Of a DNA stretch of 64,000 nucleotides, positions 1-8,504 are shown one piece after another. The notes under the pieces are model-generated. The model was not told the origin of the DNA. It saw only the letters and a list, made by a program, of their open reading frames with translations, and did no database searches. Each line of letters opens with the position of its first letter. The first letter of the stretch is position 1. Made by a program: the position numbers and the translations under genes. This DNA comes from QKTW01 sp052161885 (lineage in GTDB: Bacteria; Bacteroidota; Bacteroidia; Chitinophagales; Chitinophagaceae), in NCBI GenBank assembly GCA_052161885.1, contig CP197396.1, forward strand, positions 3,968,001 to 4,032,000. Direction: 5' to 3'.

Positions 1-939
1 TGGTTCCTCGGTCACCCTGAGGTATACATCATCATGCTGCCGGGTATGGGTATGGCTTCTGAAATTCTTTCTACCAACAGCCGCAAGCCGATCTTTGGTT
101 ACTTTGCAATGATCATCTCGCTTGTAGGTATCACGGTACTGGCCTTCCTGGTATGGGCGCACCACATGTTCGTAACAGGTATGAGTCCGTTCCTCGGTTC
201 TATCTTCGTACTGCTTACGCTCCTGATCGCGGTACCTTCTGCTGTAAAAGTCTTTAACTGGCTTACTACACTGTGGCGCGGTAACATCCGCTTTACTGTA
301 GCCATGATGTTTGCTATCGGTTTCGTATCACTGTTTATCTCCGGTGGTCTTACAGGTATCTTCCTCGGTAACTCTGCCCTGGACATCAACCTGCACGATA
401 CTTACTTTGTAATTGCCCACTTCCATATAGTAATGGGTGTGTCAGCTTTCTTCGGGATGTTTGCCGGTATTTACCACTGGTTCCCGAAAATGTTCGGCCG
501 CTTTATGAACAATACATTGGGTTATATACACTTCTTCATTACGCTGATCGGCGCCTACCTGATCTTCTGGCCGATGCACTATGAAGGTATCGCCGGTATG
601 CCACGTCGCTATTATGATTACAGTGCATGGGAATCTTTTAAACAATTCAGCAGCCTCAACAGTTTTATCAGCGTAGTGGTTATCGTGGTATTCTTTACCC
701 AGTTGCTGTTTGTTTTCAACTTCTTCACCAGCATTTTCCGCGGCCGTAAGGTTACTACGCAGAACCCATGGGATTCAAATACACTCGAATGGACTACGCC
801 TATCAAACCCGGACACGGTAACTGGCCTGGCGAAATCCCTACAGTATACCGTTGGGCTTACGATTACAAAGACGATGGTAATGGTAACGACTTCATCCCG
901 CAGAACGTTCCGTTACGCCCGGGTGAAGAATCACACTAG
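1..939 (+). CDS. ctaD: Cytochrome c oxidase subunit I, C-terminal part (5' truncated)
   Basis: The frame is open from the first base of the window and ends at TAG 937-939, so the gene begins upstream. It encodes the catalytic subunit of a heme-copper oxidase in the inner membrane, which reduces O2 and pumps protons. Visible motifs are WFLGHPEVY (the CuB-ligand His and the His-Tyr crosslink region), WAHHMF (the other two CuB histidines), SAVKVFNWL (the K-channel lysine is kept, although the usual PTG before it reads PSA) and HDTYFVIAHFH (heme ligands). Several hydrophobic helices follow, then a polar C-terminal tail. The family assignment is essentially certain. The exact oxidase subtype (A-type caa3 or aa3) cannot be judged from this fragment. 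Confidence 0.97.
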   Translation, partial: WFLGHPEVYIIMLPGMGMASEILSTNSRKPIFGYFAMIISLVGITVLAFLVWAHHMFVTGMSPFLGSIFVLLTLLIAVPSAVKVFNWLTTLWRGNIRFTVAMMFAIGFVSLFISGGLTGIFLGNSALDINLHDTYFVIAHFHIVMGVSAFFGMFAGIYHWFPKMFGRFMNNTLGYIHFFITLIGAYLIFWPMHYEGIAGMPRRYYDYSAWESFKQFSSLNSFISVVVIVVFFTQLLFVFNFFTSIFRGRKVTTQNPWDSNTLEWTTPIKPGHGNWPGEIPTVYRWAYDYKDDGNGNDFIPQNVPLRPGEESH

Positions 940-962
940 AATTTAGTTTATCTCATATAACG

Positions 963-990
963 AAAGGAAGCCGCAATGGCTTCCTTTTTT
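963..990 (+). terminator. Intrinsic terminator after ctaD
   Basis: The stem AAAGGAAGCC/GGCTTCCTTT has a 5-nt loop and runs directly into a T tract. It lies 24 bp after the oxidase stop codon. Confidence 0.9.
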
Positions 991-1076
991 CGTGGAATGC
1001 TTTTTTACCATTTTTTTGTGAGATGCATCATTGAACTTTGCACCACCTCAACTATCTAACATAGTTCCAGACAAGT

Positions 1077-2375
1077 GTGATATGCTCCTGTTTTGTTTTG
1101 TTTAAATATAACCTGTTGATTGTACTGAGGAGATTTTTTGTTATAGTACTGTTTCTGTCTGCCGCAATATGCCGGGGGCAGGAGCCGTCTGTAAATAATA
1201 TCTCTGCCGTTACAGATCCTGTACCTACTGCCAAATCCCGTCATATCACAGGACGTACAGATGAACTGGACCTGATAGATGTATGCCAGCGCTTACTTGA
1301 GATGGACGAAAAAAGAAGGGTGGATACATCTGAGCATGTGATTTCCAAGCTTCATATTTCCGGATTGCCTGCTGCCGGTTATACCTTGCAGACCGGTTTT
1401 GCCGCCATAGCATTTGCCAATGCTGCTTTTACTACCTACAGAGACATCCAGACCAATACTTCTACAATACTTACCAGTCTCACCTATTCGCAATACAACC
1501 AGGTTATATTCCCGGTACAATCATACATCTGGACAAAGGACAACAAGTACAATATTGTTACCGACTGGCGTTATGTAAAGTTCCCATCGTTTACTTATGG
1601 CCTGGGGGGCAACACCAGCCTGGATAACGGTTATACAATAGATTACTCGGGCCTCAGGCTGCACCAGAAAATACTGCGGCGTGTAATGCCAGATCTCTAT
1701 GCCGGGATCGGCTATGCATTTGACTATTTCTGGAACGTCCGTGAGCTGGATCCCCCGCCTGGAACCGTTACCGACTTTCAATCATATGGTCTTACTTCCA
1801 AAGTAAAAGCTTCAGGTGGCACACTGAACCTTTTGTACGACAACCGCAAAAATCCGATCAACCCGGAGAAAGGAGTCTATGCAAGTGCTGTGTACCGGAA
1901 TAACCTTACTGCCCTGGGCAGCGATGCCAACTGGCAATCTCTGCAGCTGGATCTCCGCACCTATGTAAAACTGTCTCCCACATCGAAGAATGTGCTTGCT
2001 TTCTGGAGCTATGATTGGTTCACACTCGGTGGCGATCCTCCTTACCTGCTGCTTCCCAACACCGGAGGCGATCCGTACAGCAATACAGGTCGTGGGTATA
2101 TACAGGGCCGTTATCGGGGAAAGAACATGCTTTACGCAGAATCTGAGTACAGGTTTGGTATTACACGGGACGGCTTGCTGGGAGCAGTGGTGTTTGCCAA
2201 CGCAGAATCCGTATCGGAGCAAAAAACAAATAAATTTGAAACAGTTGCTCCAGGCTTTGGCGGTGGTCTGCGCTTTAAGCTTAATAAATTTTCCCGCACC
2301 AATGTGGCAATTGACTATGGCGTAGGCGTAGGCGGCTCCAAAGGCTTTTTCGTAAACCTGGGAGAAGTTTTTTAG
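1077..2375 (+). CDS. Omp85/BamA-TamA-like outer-membrane barrel (D15 domain)
   Basis: A 432-residue protein with a hydrophobic N-terminal signal region (about residues 12-33, ending ICRGQ), a short linker and a long beta-rich region. The C-terminal half carries GRGYIQGRYRG (about residues 335-345), which matches the conserved RGY/GRYR strand of Omp85-family barrels, and the chain ends in an aromatic residue as outer-membrane barrels do. No clear POTRA repeats are visible, so it is a reduced member rather than BamA itself. The opening codon is GTG at 1077, and TTG at 1116 is an alternative. The stop overlaps the stop of the convergent gene by 4 bp, leaving no room for a terminator. The substrate is unknown. 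Confidence 0.75.
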   Translation: MICSCFVLFKYNLLIVLRRFFVIVLFLSAAICRGQEPSVNNISAVTDPVPTAKSRHITGRTDELDLIDVCQRLLEMDEKRRVDTSEHVISKLHISGLPAAGYTLQTGFAAIAFANAAFTTYRDIQTNTSTILTSLTYSQYNQVIFPVQSYIWTKDNKYNIVTDWRYVKFPSFTYGLGGNTSLDNGYTIDYSGLRLHQKILRRVMPDLYAGIGYAFDYFWNVRELDPPPGTVTDFQSYGLTSKVKASGGTLNLLYDNRKNPINPEKGVYASAVYRNNLTALGSDANWQSLQLDLRTYVKLSPTSKNVLAFWSYDWFTLGGDPPYLLLPNTGGDPYSNTGRGYIQGRYRGKNMLYAESEYRFGITRDGLLGAVVFANAESVSEQKTNKFETVAPGFGGGLRFKLNKFSRTNVAIDYGVGVGGSKGFFVNLGEVF

Positions 2376-3460
2376 TTCCTGGGCAAAGGCACAGGAGCTA
2401 CCTGGTTGATCGTCTGTTGAATTTTTCTGGCCGTTTTTCTTTTTACACCGAATCGTTTTGCAAAAGAAACCCTGAAATTGCCCGCTCCGAATTCCTGGTA
2501 GGCAGCAGGAACCGGTGTATTATTACGTGTCACCAGGTCCACAAAATGTATTCCCGCAAAATATCTTTCTGAATTATATCCCGCTGCACAACGGACAATG
2601 GTATTCAGCTGCAGATCTGCTTTATTTTTTTGCTCCGTGCCATCCATTGTGGTGTAATTGATGCCTGCTTCTCCCATCAGTGAACCGGTGATAAAAAAAT
2701 GCTTCCCGAGTACGAATGTATAGGCGTAACCTCCACCGACAGCTATACTATATACATTGGACTTTGAAAACCTGTACTGGTCAAAGAAAGCGTTTTTGTA
2801 AATATCGGCAGGAATAATGCTGCTGTCTGCCCGGAGGAAAAAGCTATAAACGCTCGCGCCGAGCATAAAGGAACCGGCACTTTTTTTCTGGTACTCATTC
2901 TGCAGGAAAGCTGCACGGAAGGAAAACTTGCGGTCGTTGAAGATGTATTGCATGTCAATGCCCAGGTTCAGCGAATGCATGTCCGGTCGCCTGGGATACT
3001 CCGGCTGTGTATTGTAATCATTCAGAACATCTGAAGCATTGGCGAGATAATAGCCCTTGTAATATTGTGCATAAAAATCTACAGTGATTTTGCGGAGGTA
3101 TAAATGGGACTGGAGATCGAGATGCTTTGTGCGGCCATACCTGTCATTGTCGTTATTGATAAACGGCAGGTTAAAGCCGAGATTAATACCTAAAAAGCGA
3201 TAGTTGAAGCCGACGCCTACATTAATGTTGTTGTTGGGTTTATACTTGAGCGCATGCTGTTCTCCGCGGTCATGTAGCTTGTAATCAGTGTACTTACGGG
3301 AACCATAAAGACGCACTGTAAGATCGCGGCTGTGATCGCTGATATAGGCGGTATCGTTTTTGGTCTTCAGCCATTTCAGTCCCTGTGCTTCCGTGGAAAT
3401 GGAGAAAAATGCCTGCAACAGGAACAGACAGCAGACAGTATACTTAACAAATACGTTCAT
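2372..3460 (-). CDS. DUF4421 family outer-membrane-type protein
   Basis: About 362 residues beginning MNVFVKYTVCC, with a typical signal peptide ending near STEAQG. The rest is beta-rich, full of aromatic and Gly/Asn residues in alternating patterns (for example INVGVGFNYRFLGINLGFN), and ends in a basic tail. This resembles the DUF4421 family common in Bacteroidota, which has no established function and is probably an outer-membrane barrel. The start at 3460 is preferred over 3490 or 3475 because the longer versions would overlap the terminator hairpin of gltX and put hydrophilic residues before the signal peptide. It is convergent with the Omp85-like gene, and their stop codons overlap. Confidence 0.7.
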   Translation of the reverse strand: MNVFVKYTVCCLFLLQAFFSISTEAQGLKWLKTKNDTAYISDHSRDLTVRLYGSRKYTDYKLHDRGEQHALKYKPNNNINVGVGFNYRFLGINLGFNLPFINNDNDRYGRTKHLDLQSHLYLRKITVDFYAQYYKGYYLANASDVLNDYNTQPEYPRRPDMHSLNLGIDMQYIFNDRKFSFRAAFLQNEYQKKSAGSFMLGASVYSFFLRADSSIIPADIYKNAFFDQYRFSKSNVYSIAVGGGYAYTFVLGKHFFITGSLMGEAGINYTTMDGTEQKNKADLQLNTIVRCAAGYNSERYFAGIHFVDLVTRNNTPVPAAYQEFGAGNFRVSFAKRFGVKRKTARKIQQTINQVAPVPLPRN

Positions 3461-3477
3461 TTGCTGTATAGCCATAT

Positions 3478-3508
3478 AAAATAAAGCCACGCCGGGTTAC
3501 AGCGTGGC
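3478..3508 (-). terminator. Probable terminator of gltX
   Basis: Read on the minus strand, the perfect 7-bp stem GCCACGC/GCGTGGC is followed by a T-rich stretch (TTTATTTTATAT). It lies 29 bp after the gltX stop. Confidence 0.6.
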
Positions 3509-3536
3509 CAGAAAGTTGTTGTTACGGTTGTCCCGG

Positions 3537-5063
3537 TCAGGAAAGGCTTTTCAGCACGGTATGTATACGGTCTATTGTAGCTTCTTTGCCTATAAGCTCT
3601 GCAATATGAAACACGCCCGGGCCATATTTGCCACCTACCAGCATAATGCGCAATGGCAGCATTACATCACCCTTTTTCAGGCCTTTCTGTTGTGCAGCAT
3701 CGTTACAACTTTGCTCCAGGGCCGTATGATTCCATTCTGACGTATTTGTCAGCACTGTTGCCCAATCTGTGAAGAAAGCGGCTTTTTCAGCAGTCCATTT
3801 ATCTTTTATCGCCGAGAGTTCCTTTACCTCGGGCTTTTCAAAGAAGAAATGTCCCTGCTCCCAGAAATCAGGCAGTAAAGTGCACCTCTCTTTGATCAAT
3901 GCGATTATCTGCTCCAGGAAGTCATCTGCAACTGTCACTCCTTTTTCCTCAATATAAGGGCGCACCAGCGGAATCAACGTTTTTACGTCGGTCTGTTGTA
4001 TATATTGCTGGTTGAACCATTTTGCTTTTTCATAATCGAATTTTGCCCCGCCTTTGTGCACGCGTTCCATGGAGAATGCATTCACCAGTTCTTCCAGCGA
4101 AAATATTTCCTGCTCTGTACCGGAGTTCCAGCCCAGCATCGCCAGCATATTTACAAATGCCTGCGGGAGAAAGCCCCGCTCGCGAAAGCCGGTGGTTACT
4201 TCGCCGCTTTTAGGATCTTTCCAGTCCATTGCAAATACCGGGAAACCAAGGCGGTCGCCATCACGCTTGCTCAGTTTGCCGTGGCCGTCAGGCTTCAGGA
4301 TCAGTGGCAGGTGCGCCCATTGCGGCATATCCTCAGCCCAGCCCAGGTATTTCCAGAGCAGCAGGTGCACAGGCGCGCTCGGCAGCCATTCTTCACCGCG
4401 GAAGGCATGGGTGATCTTCATCAGGTAGTCGTCTACCACCACCGCAAGATGATAGGTAGGCATGCCGTCAGCTTTCAGCAGTACTTTATCGTCTACAAGA
4501 CTGGTGTCAAAACTAATGTGGCCACGCACCATATCGGTAAATTCCACCGTTTCATTCTGCGGCATTTTGATACGTACCACATACGGGGTCTCTTTTTCCA
4601 GCAGCTCTATTACTTTTTCCGGAGACAATGTAAGAGAATTGCGCATGTGCATACGGGTCTTGTAATCGTACTGCGGCATCGGGTTCTCTGCGCTTTTCAG
4701 ATCATTGCGCATTTGTTCCAGTTCGCCCGGTGTGTCAAAAGCATAATACGCATGACCGGAATCCAGCAGCTGTTGCGCGTACTGGTAATACATCTGCTTG
4801 CGTTCACTCTGGCGGTAAGGCGCATACGGGCCGCCCTTCTGCGGACTTTCGTCCGGTATCAGGCCGCACCATTCCAGGCAGTTTACAATGTATTGTTCTG
4901 CACCTTCTACAAAGCGGCTCTGATCTGTATCTTCTACACGCAGTACAAATTCGCCGCCATGATGGCGGGCAAAAAGATAATTATATAAAACAGTGCGTAC
5001 GCCACCAAGATGAAGGCCTCCTGTAGGGCTGGGCGCAAAGCGGACACGAACTTTCTTTTCCAT
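3537..5063 (-). CDS. gltX: Glutamyl-tRNA synthetase
   Basis: A 508-residue class I aminoacyl-tRNA synthetase that charges tRNA-Glu with glutamate using ATP in the cytoplasm. The HIGH-type motif is in APSPTGGLHLGG (residues 11-22), followed by the family sequence RVEDTDQSR. The KMSKS counterpart is KLSKRDG at about residue 265. The all-helical anticodon-binding domain follows to the C-terminus. Length is normal for bacterial GltX. It starts at ATG 5063 and is transcribed alone, with a hairpin terminator downstream. Whether it is discriminating (Glu only) cannot be decided here. No GatCAB genes are in view. Confidence 0.97.
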   Translation of the reverse strand: MEKKVRVRFAPSPTGGLHLGGVRTVLYNYLFARHHGGEFVLRVEDTDQSRFVEGAEQYIVNCLEWCGLIPDESPQKGGPYAPYRQSERKQMYYQYAQQLLDSGHAYYAFDTPGELEQMRNDLKSAENPMPQYDYKTRMHMRNSLTLSPEKVIELLEKETPYVVRIKMPQNETVEFTDMVRGHISFDTSLVDDKVLLKADGMPTYHLAVVVDDYLMKITHAFRGEEWLPSAPVHLLLWKYLGWAEDMPQWAHLPLILKPDGHGKLSKRDGDRLGFPVFAMDWKDPKSGEVTTGFRERGFLPQAFVNMLAMLGWNSGTEQEIFSLEELVNAFSMERVHKGGAKFDYEKAKWFNQQYIQQTDVKTLIPLVRPYIEEKGVTVADDFLEQIIALIKERCTLLPDFWEQGHFFFEKPEVKELSAIKDKWTAEKAAFFTDWATVLTNTSEWNHTALEQSCNDAAQQKGLKKGDVMLPLRIMLVGGKYGPGVFHIAELIGKEATIDRIHTVLKSLS

Positions 5064-5104
5064 GGCTGCAAATTTAGCAGAAACTATTTTCCCGCCACAG
5101 TCTG

Positions 5105-5146
5105 TAATAAAAGAACAGGGCTGCAGATGGGAAATGTGCAGCCCTG
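5105..5146 (-). terminator. Terminator of the minus-strand beta-barrel gene
   Basis: A perfect 10-bp stem, CAGGGCTGCA/TGCAGCCCTG, with an 11-nt loop. On the minus strand it is followed by TTCTTTTATTA. Confidence 0.85.
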
Positions 5147-5191
5147 CGTGAACATAGAGAGGAAATCTTTATAAAATATTGTTTTGTTCTA

Positions 5192-5932
5192 TTAGCGACG
5201 GTGGTGATGTGCGTGTCCGTGATAGGCGCCAAACAGGTAGCCCGCAGATACGCCGAGACCCCAGTTGTGGATATAGTTGTCGCCATCGCCTTCCGGCAAA
5301 ACATTGGCCAGGCCTATGCCTATATTGCCCCGCACATAAAAGCCGTTACGTGCCTGGTAGCCTGCATTGAAATTAAGACCGCCGTCAAACGGGCGCAGAT
5401 CGTCGCTGTTGGCATTGTCGCCTATAGAAATAGAATGATCGTTGGATGTAGTGTTAACTGTAGTCCCGTTGTCGTTGCTTACCGTATGCGTATGTTCTGA
5501 AGTAATCTTACCGCCCAGTGCTGCAGCTATATACGGGCCGCCGCCAAAGAAGAACTGGCCGTAGCGCGGATCGCCCACACGAAATTCAACGTTCATAGGC
5601 ATTTCAATATAATTGGCCCAGAAGCGATCTTTGTAAGTGTCTGTAATGGTAGTGCCGCCGCCTGTGACAGTGCGGTCTGTAGTTTTAGCAGCTGCACCTT
5701 TCATAGAAAAGAATAAGCCCGGCTGAAAGGAAAAATTACGCGTAAAGCCTATATCTACTACACCTCCCAGCTTAAGACCAGGCAGCAGGTTGTTGGATTG
5801 TTTATCGCCATTAATGCGGCTGGCAAAGCTGGAAAGGTTAAGTCCTATTTCTGGTCCGGCTTTTACCCACTGTGCATTGGCCTGTGTGAGCCCTGTTGCT
5901 CCTAATAGTGTAAACAATAAAATCTTTTTCAT
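5192..5932 (-). CDS. Outer-membrane beta-barrel protein (PorT/OMP_b-brl-like)
   Basis: About 246 residues with a clean signal peptide (MKKILLFTLLG to TQANAQ). The mature part has the AGPEIGLNLSS opening and repeated FSFQPGLFF-type strands of the small Bacteroidota barrel family (8-10 strands). The C-terminus ends in a His-rich tail (YHGHAHHHRR), which is unusual for the family and could bind metal. ATG 5932 is chosen over GTG 5941 because it opens directly on the MKK signal peptide. It is monocistronic, with a strong terminator behind it. No specific role can be assigned. Confidence 0.75.
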   Translation of the reverse strand: MKKILLFTLLGATGLTQANAQWVKAGPEIGLNLSSFASRINGDKQSNNLLPGLKLGGVVDIGFTRNFSFQPGLFFSMKGAAAKTTDRTVTGGGTTITDTYKDRFWANYIEMPMNVEFRVGDPRYGQFFFGGGPYIAAALGGKITSEHTHTVSNDNGTTVNTTSNDHSISIGDNANSDDLRPFDGGLNFNAGYQARNGFYVRGNIGIGLANVLPEGDGDNYIHNWGLGVSAGYLFGAYHGHAHHHRR

Positions 5933-6015
5933 ACAACACACATTTGTGATTCAGATGAGCTATCTAAAATCTGTGCCAGCAACCTTGAAGATGTTGTTAA
6001 AAACATGAAAAAGAA

Positions 6016-6852
6016 TCAATTGCCGGTAAATAAACTACCATGTAATTGTCTTGTAAACTGTTGATTGTACTGCGTTCCGGCGCAATCACGTATCCATTTT
6101 ATCCTGCGTATCGCATTGGTGAGAAATAATTCATCTGCCTGATGTAACGTCAATGCATCCAGGCTTTTTTCTGAAACGGGTATAGATAAAGAGCCAAGCT
6201 TCTTTATAATGTGATTTCTCATAACACCTGCAATACAGCCTTCTGCAAGTGGTGGTGTAAATACCTGCTGGTCCTTTACCCAGAAAACGTTGGCAATAGT
6301 GCTTTCAATGATCCTGTTGTTGGTATTACATATAAGCGCGTCATTCCATTTATTTTCTTTTGCCTGTTGCGCGGCAATGGCATAAATAAGACTGCCGGCG
6401 GTTTTAAGGTTGGCTGTGCTGTCATTGGATTTTTGCAATCCTGCGGCAATGCCGGTAACAAGACCATTTTCATTGAGGGCAAGGATATATCCGTCTAATG
6501 CAAAGCATTCAATTAAAAATTGTGGTTTCATATCAGCTGGATCATACAGTCCGCCATCGCCCGGGAATACCTGCAACCGCACTCTGCATAACTTTTCCAG
6601 CTTATTTTTTCGGACGATTCGTATTATTTCTTCCGCAATGAATGCTGCCGTAAAATGTGCCGGAATATTGAAATAAAGCTGCAGCATCCCTGTCAATAGC
6701 CTTTGCCAGTGCAGATCTGCCAATTCTATAACTGCATCTTTTACAAGCATGGTTTCATACAGGCCGTAGCCGTAGCGGAACGCACGGTTATCAGCATGCA
6801 GCGCTGCATCACCGGCAGCTATTAATTTCCCGTTCAGGTTGATGTGTTTCAC
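6016..6852 (-). CDS. Class IV PLP aminotransferase, probable aminodeoxychorismate lyase
   Basis: A 278-residue fold-type IV PLP enzyme. The N-terminus has the NRAFRYGYGLYETM motif. The PLP lysine is expected in STANLKTAGSLIYA (about residue 168), the phosphate-binding region is IIESTIANVFWV, and the C-terminal ADELFLTNAIRRIKWI resembles PabC-type lyases more than branched-chain aminotransferases. PabC converts 4-amino-4-deoxychorismate to 4-aminobenzoate in folate synthesis, and BCAT or D-amino-acid transaminase remain alternatives. The start codon is GTG. It is divergent from lpxD, separated by about 70 bp. Confidence 0.75.
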   Translation of the reverse strand: MKHINLNGKLIAAGDAALHADNRAFRYGYGLYETMLVKDAVIELADLHWQRLLTGMLQLYFNIPAHFTAAFIAEEIIRIVRKNKLEKLCRVRLQVFPGDGGLYDPADMKPQFLIECFALDGYILALNENGLVTGIAAGLQKSNDSTANLKTAGSLIYAIAAQQAKENKWNDALICNTNNRIIESTIANVFWVKDQQVFTPPLAEGCIAGVMRNHIIKKLGSLSIPVSEKSLDALTLHQADELFLTNAIRRIKWIRDCAGTQYNQQFTRQLHGSLFTGN

Positions 6853-6871
6853 GCAGCGACGATTAAAGGAA

Positions 6872-6906
6872 TTGAATGTGATTCTCGTAATCCCTTATTA
6901 CTTTTG
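6872..6906 (+). promoter_or_regulatory. Candidate lpxD promoter
   Basis: A perfect Bacteroidota -7 box, TACTTTTG (6899-6906), lies 17 bp before the lpxD start. A TTG at 6872-6874 sits 24 bp upstream, slightly far for the -33 element. Confidence 0.5.
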
Positions 6907-6922
6907 CGCAAACTTAACGATT

Positions 6923-7876
6923 ATGAAGCTGGAACAGGGCGTGCCGGTACAATGGCTTGCAGAATTTACAGGTGCAAAACTGGTGGGCAATACCACACAA
7001 ATAGCCACCGGCATCAATGAGATACATAAAGTAGAGCCCGGCGATATTTCTTTCGTCGACTTTGAAAAATATTATAACAAATGCCTGCAGTCGGCAGCAA
7101 CGATCATCATCATTAATAAAGAAGTGGATTGCCCCGATGGTAAAACGTTGCTGGTTATTGCAGATCCGTTCAGTGCATACGTTAAGCTGGTAAAGCATTT
7201 CCGCCCGTTTGAACCCGCTACGCAGATGGTGAGTGAAACAGCGCTGATAGGTGAAGGAACGCACCTGCAGCCCGGCGTATTTGTAGGCAATCATGTGCGT
7301 ATCGGCAGCAATTGCCTTATTCATCCGAATGTTACCATTTATGATCATTGTGTGATCGGTGATAACGTGATCATTCATGCCGGTACCGTGATCGGTGCTG
7401 ATGCCTTTTATTTCAAACGCCGTAAAGAGCGCGCTGTGCAGTACGATAAGCTGGAAAGCTGCGGCCGCGTGATCATAGAGGATGATGTGGAAATAGGCGC
7501 AGGATGTACTATTGACAAAGGTGTGAGTGGTGATACGATCATTGGCCAGGGCACAAAGCTGGACAATCATATTCATATAGGGCATGGTGCCGTGATCGGT
7601 AAAAACTGCCTGTTTGCTGCACAGGTAGGTATAGGCGGCAAAGCCATTATTGAAGACGAAGTGATCCTTTGGGGACAGGTGGGCGTGAGCAAGGACCTGG
7701 TAGTAGGCAAAGGCGCTGTAGTGTATGCCCAGAGCGGCGTTCCGGCGAGCATACAGGGCGGTAAAGTATACTTCGGCAGCCCGGTGGAAGAGGCGCGGGA
7801 AAAGATGAAAGAACTGAATTGGATTAAGCGGATACCCGAGATCTGGGAAAAAGTAAATCCGAAAGAACAGGAATAG
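6923..7876 (+). CDS. lpxD: UDP-3-O-(3-hydroxyacyl)glucosamine N-acyltransferase-like hexapeptide enzyme
   Basis: A 317-residue left-handed beta-helix acyltransferase. LpxD adds the second hydroxyacyl chain to UDP-3-O-acyl-glucosamine in lipid A synthesis. An N-terminal uridine-binding-like domain (about 1-95, including VEPGDISFVDFEKYY) precedes many hexapeptide repeats (VFVGNHVRIGSNCLIHPNV and onward). The catalytic His is likely in NHIHIGHGAVIG. The upstream ORF extension from 6839 has no Met-rich or conserved character and would cover the promoter, so ATG 6923 (MKLEQGVPV) is chosen. In Bacteroidota several genomes carry a second LpxD-like copy, so this could be a paralogue. Confidence 0.85.
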   Translation: MKLEQGVPVQWLAEFTGAKLVGNTTQIATGINEIHKVEPGDISFVDFEKYYNKCLQSAATIIIINKEVDCPDGKTLLVIADPFSAYVKLVKHFRPFEPATQMVSETALIGEGTHLQPGVFVGNHVRIGSNCLIHPNVTIYDHCVIGDNVIIHAGTVIGADAFYFKRRKERAVQYDKLESCGRVIIEDDVEIGAGCTIDKGVSGDTIIGQGTKLDNHIHIGHGAVIGKNCLFAAQVGIGGKAIIEDEVILWGQVGVSKDLVVGKGAVVYAQSGVPASIQGGKVYFGSPVEEAREKMKELNWIKRIPEIWEKVNPKEQE

Positions 7877-7879
7877 ATG

Positions 7880-7910
7880 AAAGGCTGCAATCGCAGCCTT
7901 TTATTTTTTT
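7880..7910 (+). terminator. Terminator of lpxD
   Basis: The stem AAAGGCTGC/GCAGCCTTT with a 4-nt loop is followed by TTATTTTTTT. It lies just after the lpxD stop. Confidence 0.92.
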
Positions 7911-8030
7911 AGATAAAACAACGCAGTCAGGGTTCCAAACCCCGGCTGCATTAAGGCTACAGACTTTCTATAGATTCTGCGTGTAGCTTTATCTTTTTAC
8001 ATTCCGTAATTTCAGCTAAACAATAACGCC

Positions 8031-8447
8031 ATGTGGTGGATATATGCTTTGCTTTCGGCCCTCTTTGCGTCACTGGTGGCTATTTTTGCCAAGGTGGGTA
8101 TGGAGGGGGTAGACTCTGATCTCGCTACTGCCATACGCACTGTAATCATACTGGTAATTGCATGGCTTTTTGCCTGGTGGAAGGGAAACCTGCAAAGCAT
8201 TCACCTGCTCACAAAACAGAACTGGATATTTCTCACACTTTCGGGTATCGCCACCGGTCTTTCATGGTTGTTTTATTTCAAGGCGCTACAGTTAGGCAAA
8301 GTGTCGCAGGTAGCACCGGTTGATAAGCTGAGCGTGGCGCTGGCCATTGTTCTTTCTGTTGTGTTTCTGGGAGAGACACTTACCTGGAAAGCTGCGCTGG
8401 GTGCGGGTCTTATTATATCAGGCACCATAGTGCTGATCTTTAAATAG
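8031..8447 (+). CDS. Half-size EamA/DMT-family membrane protein
   Basis: A 138-residue very hydrophobic protein with about four to five transmembrane helices. It matches a single EamA domain: it starts MWWIYALLSALFASLVAIF, has the GLSWLFYFKALQLG and KLSVALAIVLSVVFLGE signatures, and ends GLIISGTIVLIF. Most EamA transporters have two such domains. A single-domain protein would have to act as a homo- or heterodimer. No partner gene is adjacent, and the substrate is unknown. It is flanked by terminators on both sides, so it is transcribed alone. Confidence 0.85.
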   Translation: MWWIYALLSALFASLVAIFAKVGMEGVDSDLATAIRTVIILVIAWLFAWWKGNLQSIHLLTKQNWIFLTLSGIATGLSWLFYFKALQLGKVSQVAPVDKLSVALAIVLSVVFLGETLTWKAALGAGLIISGTIVLIFK

Positions 8448-8450
8448 CAA

Positions 8451-8485
8451 AAACGGGAATGCAGAAAGCATTCCCGTTTCATTTT
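8451..8485. terminator. Bidirectional terminator between convergent genes
   Basis: A perfect 12-bp stem, AAACGGGAATGC/GCATTCCCGTTT, with loop AGAAA. A T-rich tail follows on the plus strand and an A/T-rich flank on the other. It sits between the convergent EamA and peptidase genes. Confidence 0.85.
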
Positions 8486-8504
8486 ATAGATCAGAAGAAA
8501 AGTG

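Noticed and set aside
2372..2375. Overlap of two stop codons as evidence for a misassembled or fused gene
   Set aside because: The genes are convergent and both complete; a 4-bp tail-to-tail overlap is ordinary compaction.
3996..4988. 330-residue plus-strand ORF across gltX
   Set aside because: It lies fully antisense to a clear glutamyl-tRNA synthetase, and its composition (rich in His, Arg, Phe) is that of a shadow frame.
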